Below are positions 1-6,801 of a DNA stretch of 16,256 bases, in pieces. The translations under genes and the position numbers were made by a program. How positions within the stretch are numbered: position 1 is the first letter of the stretch; every line of letters starts with the position of its first letter. The notes beneath the pieces are model-generated. The model was not told the DNA's origin. It made no database searches and saw nothing but the letters and a program-made list of their open reading frames with translations. Source of the stretch: Thermoplasmatales archaeon ex4484_6 (GTDB lineage Archaea; Thermoplasmatota; Penumbrarchaeia; Penumbrarchaeales; Penumbrarchaeaceae); contig NJDO01000034.1 of the NCBI GenBank assembly GCA_002254385.1, positions 1 through 16,256 of the forward strand. The letters are read 5' to 3'.

Positions 1-44
1 TCTATCAGCACCGGATCGTCGATTGGAGGATACCGGTGTGCAGA

Positions 45-89
45 GGTTTGAAAGATTAATAGTATCTGACCGAATATCTCTTTCAAACC
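45..89. repeat. 11-bp perfect inverted repeat with 23-nt loop
   Basis: GGTTTGAAAGA at 45-55 is matched exactly by its reverse complement TCTTTCAAACC at 79-89. The 23 nt between them are A/T-rich. The two halves would form a stable stem in RNA from either strand, or could be two half-sites for a protein. No gene is seen around it inside the window. Confidence 0.6.
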
Positions 90-195
90 AAGCATCCAGT
101 CGCTGTTCTCTTTAAAAACGCTTTGATTCCACATGCGTACAATATATGGTGGGTGGGGGTTAGGAGTCGAATGTCGTTTGACCTTTTCAATGTTC

Positions 196-224
196 CACGG
201 AAGAGTTCATCCCCTTCTTCCGTG
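196..224 (-). terminator. Stem-loop just downstream of purM, possible terminator or 3' end element
   Basis: CACGGAAGA (196-204) pairs perfectly with TCTTCCGTG (216-224) across an 11-nt loop. The hairpin begins about 20 nt after the purM stop codon in the direction of transcription. No clear U-run follows on the minus strand, so a classical terminator is not certain. An RNA-stabilising 3' stem is equally possible. Confidence 0.35.
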
Positions 225-244
225 CCGGGATGCTGTCCGATCGT

Positions 245-1121
245 TCATACGTATCCTTCGAAATGAAGCTCCAATTCCGGCATCTCGACACCTCTCCCCA
301 TCTCAACGCGTCCGATCACGGAAGCGCCCGATCCGGAAAGAAGGTCCAGCACCTCTTCCCTGTATTCAGGTCGTATGATGAGCGCCATCCCCAATCCCAT
401 GTTGAACGTCTGGTACATCTCCTTTTCATCTATCGCACCGAGTACCTGGACCAATCTGAAGACCTTCGGTACCGGGGGCATGCTGTTCAGTTTGTAAAGC
501 AGGTCCGGTCCTAACCTGCTCAGGTTTCTTATGCCTCCGCCGGTTATGTTCGCCATACCCTTCACTGCACCCGGATCCACCTCTTTCAGCAGCTCGAGGA
601 CCGGCTTCACGTAAATAGTCGTGGGTTCCAGCAGCCCCGAGGCATGTCCCCGCAAGGTCCAGACCGTGCACGATGTCCGGAAGCGTGGCGGTTTCCCCTC
701 CTATGATCGTAAGGTTTGAAAGACGTGCCCCCTCGTTCAGCCCCTTTCCTATCTCCGACAGAATACGGGCGGAGGGTTCTTCCAGGGCGATGTAATCTAC
801 AAAGGCCAGTGGCTCGGCGCCGATGCAGATCATATCATTTACGTTCATGGCCATGCAGTCGATGCCGACGGTATCCCATTTCTCGAGTTCCCGGGCTATC
901 TCTAGTTTGGAACCCACTCCGTCGGTGCACATCGAAAGGTAGCTGTCCCCGATGTCGATGAGTCCGGTGAAATGCCCCGACAGGTCAACTGCCCCGCCGA
1001 ATCCCTTCCTCTTGAAGCTGAGGGCCGAGACGAGTTCCCGGATGGCTTTCCCCTCTTCCTCTATATCGACACCGGACGACGCATATGTCATCCCCTTTTC
1101 CTCGGTCTTTTTCCTGGACAT
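245..1121 (-). pseudogene. purM: Phosphoribosylformylglycinamidine cyclo-ligase (PurM), internally deleted and frameshifted
   Basis: PurM (AIR synthetase) closes the imidazole ring of AIR in purine synthesis, using FGAM and ATP. The first half reads MTYASSGVDIEEEG, then STMC-like CTDGVGSK, GIDCMAMNVNDM and GGETATLPD, all typical of the family. It stops matching after the residues AGTCLG at about 636-650. The C-terminal half resumes at once in another frame with LLEPTTIYVKPV and runs to a normal end (GRGVEMPELE, stop at 245). About 60 residues found in intact PurM, including the SSG-HSNG segment, are missing at about 633-636. The join gives roughly 290 residues against about 335-345 in the family. 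The start at 1121 has a GTGAT ribosome site and lies 9 nt after the map stop; residue 11 (MTYASSG) is an alternative start. The gene is either a true pseudogene or the result of an assembly deletion. Confidence 0.85.
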
Positions 1122-1130
1122 GTTATCACT

Positions 1131-2021
1131 TCAGTAGGTAAGGACCCTGCACCCTCTCTCGGTAACATATAGGGTGTGTTCCCACTGGGCCACCATCCCG
1201 CCGGAGGTCTCCCTTAGGATGGGATATGAATACACGGACCCCGCTCTTACGAGCCCCCGTAGGGCTTTCTCGGGGTTTTCAATGTATCTCGAGAGCCATC
1301 TCTCGGAGAAGGGCAGATGCCGGGACTCCCGTTTCAGTACCTCGAGGACCTCTTTCTGGTCCTCCTTCAGATGCCCCCTGGGCCTGACGTACCTGAATAT
1401 ATTGGACCTCTTCCATGATTTCACCTCTCCCACACCCGTAGTGGCAAAGGGTTCCACCGCGACAATGGTGTCGGGAGGAATGTAATCCCTGGATCTATCG
1501 TCATAATTGGGAACGGACAATCCTGCATGGAGATTGAACCTCTCTATCGAATGCCCCGTGAGGTTGACTATCGGTTTGAATCCCATCTCGTTCATTGTCC
1601 TTTCCACTATCGATCCGATTGTCGAGAGGGAGATCCCTCCCCTGATAACCTCTATTGCCGATTCAAGGGACCTCTTCGCTGCCTTGATGAGCTCCCCGTA
1701 GGTATTCGACCCGACCTCGACAGTGAGGGCGGTATCCCCTATCCTGCCATCGATATGAGCGCCCACGTCTATCTTCACAAGGTCCCCGTAATTGAACCTG
1801 TCCCGGTCCCCCGGCCTCGGGGTGTAATGGGCCGCCACATCGTTCAGGGCTATGTTGGCAGGGAAAGCCACTTCGGCTCCCTGATCCCTGATGAAATCCT
1901 CCACGGTCGTGGCGACCTCGTCATATGTCACCCCTTCCTCTATCATGCTGGCACCCAGATCGCGGGCCCTCGCCGAGATGCTGCCTGCCTTCTTCCAGAG
2001 AGAAAGCTCATCCTCGTCCAT
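1131..2021 (-). CDS. map: Type 2 methionine aminopeptidase, archaeal
   Basis: This enzyme removes the initiator methionine from new proteins in the cytoplasm with a two-metal centre. From the start at 2021 it has 296 residues, the normal size for archaeal Map. The expected ligands are visible: D85 (KIDVG), D96 (GDTA), H157 (TGHSIE), E190 (VEPFAT) and E281 (QWEHT), plus H65 in the AAHYTP segment. The insert between the GH and VEP motifs is typical of type 2. I chose ATG 2021 (MDEDELSLWKKAG) because family members begin close to this point and GGGGGG precedes it. An in-frame ATG at 2039 would add six residues. The start overlaps the end of the sua5-type gene by 14 bases, which suggests coupled translation. 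purM follows after 9 nt. Confidence 0.95.
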   Translation of the reverse strand: MDEDELSLWKKAGSISARARDLGASMIEEGVTYDEVATTVEDFIRDQGAEVAFPANIALNDVAAHYTPRPGDRDRFNYGDLVKIDVGAHIDGRIGDTALTVEVGSNTYGELIKAAKRSLESAIEVIRGGISLSTIGSIVERTMNEMGFKPIVNLTGHSIERFNLHAGLSVPNYDDRSRDYIPPDTIVAVEPFATTGVGEVKSWKRSNIFRYVRPRGHLKEDQKEVLEVLKRESRHLPFSERWLSRYIENPEKALRGLVRAGSVYSYPILRETSGGMVAQWEHTLYVTERGCRVLTY

Positions 2022-2631
2022 CGTTGCCCCCCATGCCATTTTCCATATTTACCTTTCCCTCCCGAAGGGTCCTCTGCACATTCCCGGTGAGATCAATCAC
2101 CGTTGACGGAATGCCCGTCAACCGGCTGCCATCGATAACCATGAGAAGGTCCGTTCGTTCGAAAAAGTATTCGGCCTCCTGAGTGCTCATGACGGGATCC
2201 CTTCCGTGAACATTGGCGCTCGTCAGCGCCATAGGCCCCACATCCCTGCACAGGGGAGGAAAGAGAGGGTGGTCCACCACCCTCACGGCAACGGTCCCGC
2301 TCCTGACAACGTACGGGTTCTCATCGATCCTGGATTCAAGGACGAACGTGAAGGGTCCGGGAAGCCTTTCGCCAATGTATCGTGAAGCTTGGTCATCGAC
2401 GCAGGCCACTTCCTTCATCGCATCCACGGAAGCTACGGCTACGGGGAGGGTCATTCCTTCGGGTCTCTCCTTCAGGTCGAAGATCATTGAAATGGCATCG
2501 GGCCTGTTCAAGGGAGCCGCGAGACCGTAGACCGTATCCGTCGGAAGTATGACGGGGGACCCTTTTCCGAATTCCTCCCTTATCTTCCGAAGGGTATCTT
2601 CGGGGTCCTTTCCGAAATCGGTGAACTTCAC
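2008..2631 (-). CDS. L-threonylcarbamoyladenylate synthase, YrdC/Sua5 family, single-domain
   Basis: This enzyme makes threonylcarbamoyl-AMP from threonine, bicarbonate and ATP, the first step toward t6A37 in tRNAs that read ANN codons; KEOPS then transfers the group. The protein has 207 residues and covers only the YrdC domain, without the C-terminal Sua5 domain. Visible motifs are PTDTVYGLAA (30-39), KERPEGMTLPVAV (54-66), LPGPFTFVL (90-98), GTVAVRV (112-118), LTSAN (136-140) and PSTVIDLT near the end. The start is GTG at 2631; a TATA-like box about 25 nt upstream makes a leaderless message likely, though a GAGG lies 3 nt before the GTG. It is the first gene of a sua5-map-purM group. Confidence 0.93.
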   Translation of the reverse strand: MKFTDFGKDPEDTLRKIREEFGKGSPVILPTDTVYGLAAPLNRPDAISMIFDLKERPEGMTLPVAVASVDAMKEVACVDDQASRYIGERLPGPFTFVLESRIDENPYVVRSGTVAVRVVDHPLFPPLCRDVGPMALTSANVHGRDPVMSTQEAEYFFERTDLLMVIDGSRLTGIPSTVIDLTGNVQRTLREGKVNMENGMGGNDGRG

Positions 2632-2649
2632 GATCCTCGTAAGGAAATC

Positions 2650-2663
2650 GATATATAATAAAC
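2650..2663 (-). promoter_or_regulatory. TATA box for the yrdC-map-purM operon
   Basis: Read on the minus strand, this stretch is GTTTATTATATATC. It is A/T-only in a GC-richer setting and is centred about 25 nt before the GTG at 2631. Archaeal transcription starts about 25 nt after the TATA centre, so the transcript would begin at or next to the start codon. The intergenic stretch 2664-2764 holds no gene; I see only a weak CCTCC/GGAGG pairing around 2679-2699. Confidence 0.6.
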
Positions 2664-2764
2664 TCTCATGATCGCGCTCCTCCTGTCCAAAGGGGAGGAA
2701 CAGGGCCCTTTTCCAACAGTCCGGATCCTCCTATCCATCGAACATTAGTCCGGGTGGAGCCTGT

Positions 2765-3781
2765 TCATTCACGCTTGCTCATGTGAATGATCTGGTCGCC
2801 CTCCTTCAACTTCATGGCCCGCATCTCCTCCATGGTGTGGACCTTCTCACCCCGGACGACCCCCAGTACCACAACGTTCCGGAGCGAGGCAGGTAGCTTC
2901 CCTATCTCATCACTTCTAATCTCTCTCTGGGACAGGATCAGCCCGCTCTCGGATGTCATGACATCCTCCAGCAGATGAACGACCTTGGGCTCTCTTGTGG
3001 CCAGGGCCATCAGCTTGCCGGACGTGACCGATGGCGCTATTATCGTTTCCGCTCCGGATCTTTCAAGAAGCTTGATGTTCTCGAGTTCGGTGACCCTGGA
3101 GATGATTCTTATATCGGGGTTCAGATATCTGGCGGTCAGGGCTATGAGGACATTGGTGTCATCCTTTGCTGTCGTGATTATAAGTGAAGAAGCCTTGTGT
3201 ATCACGGCATCCCTCAGGTTCTTCTCCCTGGAAGCATCTCCCTGGATCGAAACGAGACCCCTCTCAGCGGCCTCCTGCGCCTCATCGGGATCGGTGGTTA
3301 TCACGACTATCTTGCCCCTTCTCATTCCCTTTGCCTCCAGTTCCGATGCCGCTGCCTTTCCGGTGGTCGAGTAACCCGCCACTATGGTATGGTCGGAGAG
3401 CCCGTTCTTGATACTCTTCATTAGAAATGCCTCCCTGTATCGGTTGAAAACGAATTGATATGCCGTCCCGACAATAACGAACCACATGGCCGCCCTGCCG
3501 AAGGTTATGAACACGGTGTCGATTATGCGTGCATCCTGTTTTATGGGAACGATGTCACCGTATCCGGTGGTCGTGATCGATACAACAGTGAAATATATAC
3601 TGTCCATTCTCGAGATGTTGCCGTCCTCGTTATCCCTGTAGCTCTCCCTGTCGAGATAGACCACCTCCGAGATGGCGAGCATCACGATGATAAGGGCCGT
3701 GAATCTGATGACTATCGTAGTTATCGAAGCTCTCCTCTTTCGGTAAACGAAATTCGGCTTCTCCTTTCGGGATCTTCGCAA
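2765..3781 (-). CDS. Two-helix potassium channel with RCK (TrkA-N/TrkA-C) domain, MthK-like
   Basis: This is a membrane K+ channel gated by a cytoplasmic regulatory domain. Numbering from an upstream in-frame TTG at 3808: helix 1 is about 29-52, the pore loop follows with filter TTGYGD (80-85), and helix 2 is about 95-121. A Rossmann-type RCK domain starts near 140 and a TrkA-C domain fills about 265-347. The nucleotide-binding loop reads GYSTTG (145-150), so the second glycine of GxGxxG is Ser. I place the real start at TTG 3781 (residue 10 of that numbering, giving 338 residues), because a perfect GGAGGT (3787-3792) lies 5 nt before it. The TATA box near 3824 would also put the transcript start just inside TTG 3808. 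It has its own promoter after the peptidase gene. Confidence 0.9.
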   Translation of the reverse strand: MRRSRKEKPNFVYRKRRASITTIVIRFTALIIVMLAISEVVYLDRESYRDNEDGNISRMDSIYFTVVSITTTGYGDIVPIKQDARIIDTVFITFGRAAMWFVIVGTAYQFVFNRYREAFLMKSIKNGLSDHTIVAGYSTTGKAAASELEAKGMRRGKIVVITTDPDEAQEAAERGLVSIQGDASREKNLRDAVIHKASSLIITTAKDDTNVLIALTARYLNPDIRIISRVTELENIKLLERSGAETIIAPSVTSGKLMALATREPKVVHLLEDVMTSESGLILSQREIRSDEIGKLPASLRNVVVLGVVRGEKVHTMEEMRAMKLKEGDQIIHMSKRE

Positions 3782-3786
3782 GGGAG

Positions 3787-3792
3787 ACCTCC
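3787..3792 (-). promoter_or_regulatory. Perfect ribosome binding site deciding the TTG start of the K+ channel
   Basis: The minus strand reads GGAGGT, then five bases (CTCCC), then TTG at 3781. It is the strongest ribosome site I noticed in the window. It argues for TTG 3781 over the in-frame TTG 3808 upstream of it. Confidence 0.65.
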
Positions 3793-3818
3793 TATCCTGT
3801 TCACGCAATACACATCGG

Positions 3819-3828
3819 CATTAATAAG
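3819..3828 (-). promoter_or_regulatory. TATA box for the K+ channel gene
   Basis: The minus strand reads CTTATTAATG, nearly the same box as the one before the small zinc protein (GTTATTAATA at 13431-13440). The predicted transcript start about 26 nt downstream is near 3798. That leaves a short leader that contains the GGAGGT site. Confidence 0.55.
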
Positions 3829-3897
3829 GATGTTCCGCGGTCACTTTCCCGAATGGAGGGGAGGGTGAACGCGTGTCAGCGCGTGGATCCGCTCTTT

Positions 3898-5882
3898 TCA
3901 CATATCATCGGGACCGTTGTGCCAGGGATCGTACCCCGGGCTGGACATCTCATCCACGGCGGGCCTGAAAGAGGGATCACCGTATACCGCGAAGAATGTG
4001 ACCTCGTACCAATCCACCTCTCCATCCGGATACATTGGGGCGGGTTGGTTGTTCGGGGGATAGTTCATGTATCTGTTCTCGGACCACTGGGCAGCCTTTC
4101 CGATGGTCCCATGTTCCCTGGGGTGGTCAAGGATGCCGTCCCACACAAAAGCGTACCAGGCATCATTGTGGTCCCATTGATGATCGTCGATGAACGGCAG
4201 GTATTCCGCGGGGATGGAGTGGAGGTCCTGTCCGATGTTGGAGAACGAGACCTCCGTGGCACCCACAAGGACGGCAGGTCCCGCTGCCAGGTAATTGAGG
4301 GTGAACAGCTTGTCGAACTCAACATCCGATGCCGGGTCGGTGCCCGGACCGTGGCCGTAGATCTTTCCGTTCAGGCAGGAGACGAAGAATGCCAGCTGCG
4401 GGGGCAGGTTCATGTTCTGGCAGTCGGAATACCTGAGCTGATGCTCCTCCCCGTTGGGGCCGTATACCCTTATACCGTATAGTGACCCCGTGTCCGAACC
4501 GTGTCCCCTGTACGCAACGTATCCGGCACCCTGGCATATCTCGGATATGTCATTCTCCATGGAATTGATCGTTCCGTCGAGGAGCTTGTTTCCGGTGTTG
4601 AAAGGTCCCACATAATCATATGTGAATCCGGCATCCTCGAAATCCGTGCATATCCACCTGCCCGGTGTTGCCTGCATCCTTTCATATGTGATCTCGAACC
4701 CCGAGAAGGAAGCTCCGTGTTTCCTCCATTCCTTTTCGTGGGTTCCCCCGGCAACGTCCCTGTAGTTGACGGTAACTGTATCCGAGAAATCGTCGAAGAG
4801 ATATGTCTTCAGAAGCTGGTTCGATGCAAGAGACACATCGTACTGTATGATGCGTCCGACAGCAGCATCCATGTAGGTGTTGTCATCGTCAAGGAACCCG
4901 TACATCACATCGGAGTTGACGATATCCCCCTCTGTCCCTCCCGATTGGGTGAGGAACTGGGGCAGCGCTGTTGCGGAACCCACAAGGGCGATGTATTCCA
5001 GGGGGGAGATGTCATTGAGCTCCCTGAGCTTTTCATGTATCCCAGTGCCCTCCTGTTCTGGGAAAGGTCCAGGTTGAGGACCCATTCGGTACTGTCCAAC
5101 GGCGTGGTATTTGTGATGACGAAAGCATCATGGTAGGCTGCCATCTGGGCCGCCATCAGGGAGATGTCCGGGCAGAACCATGCATCGTCATAAGGATCGT
5201 AATCCATTGTCCTTCTCATGGTCTCCAGGGAGTGATCGTCGGGGTTTGCCACCACCGCATATCCGCTGTCGATACCCAGGGTCCTGAGAGCATTGTGCGC
5301 CTGTTCCTGGGTCTCGAACGTCCTCCCTCCGGGTACAAGGGCCATGTTCGTGTTCTTGGCATAGGGTGCGGCCCAGAGCGATTCCTCGTAATCCTCTACC
5401 TCCATGATGCCCGAGAATCCGAAGAATGTTCCGGCGATACCGGGAACGAGAGGGTGAACATCGGAGTCGTTGATCGGAGCGAGCCCCATCCCGGACAGCT
5501 GCTGATTGATGTTCGCGGGAGCCGTCTCCCTGTTTGTGAAGAATACCTTTGGTCTGTCCGTTTTCAGATGGGATAGGGTGAACAATTCATGGTCGGACAG
5601 GACCCCGTCCGGTGAGCAGATGACCAGCGGATGGTATTCCCCTCCCATGAATTGAAGGGATGTGAGCAGAGAGATGGCGAACATCTCCTCCTCGGTCCCT
5701 GGATAATCCGTGATCATCATGAAATCCCGCGGAACGGAATTGACCGGATTGTATCGCGGCTCCCCGCCTTTTCTGCCGCCGAGCAGAAGGAATATCCCCG
5801 AACCGACAAGAAGGAGAACGATTCCAGCCATGATGGCTATTTTAACAGGCCTCTCCATTCCGAAGCTCTTTCCCCCGCTCAT
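3898..5882 (-). pseudogene. Membrane-anchored C25 (gingipain-like) cysteine peptidase, one frameshift
   Basis: This is probably a surface protease that cleaves proteins outside the cell. The start ATG 5882 follows a GTGAT site. A single hydrophobic segment (IAIMAGIVLLLVGSGIFLLL) near the N-terminus looks like an anchor or uncleaved signal. A prodomain-like region follows. After the frame change come IALVGSATALP, DAAVGRI, the probable catalytic His in YRGHG (codon 4501-4503) and Cys in FVSCLNG (codon 4375-4377). This order fits C25/caspase-fold enzymes. The frame changes at about 5041-5043: adding one G to a GGG run would join RRALG smoothly to IHEKLRELND. The joined product would be about 660 residues. 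It follows the coiled-coil gene by 19 nt, so it could be cotranscribed. Family assignment is good; substrate is unknown. The lesion may be a base-calling error. Confidence 0.75.
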
Positions 5883-5901
5883 ATCTATCACAACTGTCTT
5901 C

Positions 5902-6801
5902 TCACTGCATCTTCCCCGATTCGACCAGGATGCTCAGTTCCTCGAGAGAAAGCTTGTCGCCCTTCTTGTATTTTATAAGGGCCTCCTTGAGCTTTCTGTC
6001 CCTGTCGGAGGACATCCTCTCCTTCGGTGATTTCTTGAATTCCTTCTTCCATTCATCGATCTGGCGGTAGAGGGCGGTCATCTCGCGCTTGATCTTCCAC
6101 CTCTTCTTCTTCAGGTCGGAAACGATCTTCATACCGTCAATGAAAGCCTGATGCTCCTTCTGGGCCTTTTCCCTTATTTCGTCCCTTCGGGCCCACATCT
6201 CCTTGGCCGTCATGAGGCCCTCGTGGGAGTTGGATTTCAGGTCATCTATGCCGGTATCGAACTCGCTCAGGATCTTGTTGAATCGTGAAAGTTCTTCCTC
6301 CTTTATCCGGACTATCTCCCTGTGAACCGCATCTGCCCTGGCCTTCACGAGAAGTCTGTCCCTGAGCTCGAAGAGATAATTGTACAGGTATAGTTCATTC
6401 TTCAGACTGAGGTCATCCTTGAGCAGGTTCTTCTCGGTCTCTTTCAGATTCTCCTTCAACCTTTCCAGCGTGCCCCTGCTCGCTTCATTGTAGGAATCCC
6501 TCAGTTTTCTCAACTCGCCTATCCTTCGGAGATACGGCTGCATTTCCCGGAAGAGGTTCTTCTTCTCGGATGTCATGTTCTCGATGTTCTCCCACATCTC
6601 CTTTCTCTTCTGGAGGATGTCCTTCGGTTTCCTGGAGAGCTCCCTGACCTTATCATTCAACTCGTCCCTTCTCTTCTTCACCGCTTCCATCTCGTTGAAC
6701 TTGTTCTCTATCTTAAGAGCAAGGATCTCCTCCTCCTCCCTGAGCTCGGATATCCTGTCCCTGAGCTCCCTTATCTTCGAAGCGATCTCGAAGTTCTGCA
6801 T
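5902..6801 (-). CDS. COG1340-type archaeal coiled-coil protein
   Basis: The 299-residue protein is almost entirely charged heptad-like helix (Glu, Lys, Arg, Leu), with no signal peptide or membrane segment, so it should be cytosolic. The end, KLKEALIKYKKGDKLSLEEL followed by SILVESGK, is a small domain typical of the COG1340 archaeal coiled-coil family. Some databases mislabel that family as phosphoserine phosphatase. No enzymatic motif is visible and the function is unknown. Its start overlaps the stop of the upstream gene by one base (TGATG at 6799-6803), so translation is probably coupled and the two products may pair. The segment DDLSLKNELYLYNYLFELRD resembles the middle of the upstream protein (AIDIETERRLLDELRD), which suggests the two are paralogs. 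Confidence 0.85.
   Translation of the reverse strand: MQNFEIASKIRELRDRISELREEEEILALKIENKFNEMEAVKKRRDELNDKVRELSRKPKDILQKRKEMWENIENMTSEKKNLFREMQPYLRRIGELRKLRDSYNEASRGTLERLKENLKETEKNLLKDDLSLKNELYLYNYLFELRDRLLVKARADAVHREIVRIKEEELSRFNKILSEFDTGIDDLKSNSHEGLMTAKEMWARRDEIREKAQKEHQAFIDGMKIVSDLKKKRWKIKREMTALYRQIDEWKKEFKKSPKERMSSDRDRKLKEALIKYKKGDKLSLEELSILVESGKMQ

Larger units (their letters stand above)
1..244. other. Structured intergenic region downstream of purM; no supported gene
   Basis: I see no convincing coding region here; short open frames overlap the end of purM antisense and resemble no family. The stretch is rich in inverted repeats. One is CACCGGATC (9-17) facing GATaCCGGTG (29-38), with one bulged A. 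A second is an 11-bp perfect pair at 45-55 and 79-89. A third is a 9-bp perfect pair at 196-204 and 216-224. A G-rich run at about 148-163 (GG/GGG/GGGGG/GG) could form a two-layer quadruplex. A TATA-like TTTAAAAA lies at about 111-118. It may hold the 3' untranslated region of purM plus a small structured RNA, but that is a guess. Confidence 0.4.

Noticed and set aside
133..378. Plus-strand open frame near the left edge with a TATA-like box upstream
   Set aside because: It runs antisense into the conserved end of purM, its composition is not protein-like, and no ribosome site is seen.
3869..3884. ACGCG/CGCGT short inverted repeat between the peptidase and channel genes
   Set aside because: A five-base stem is expected by chance in sequence of this composition.
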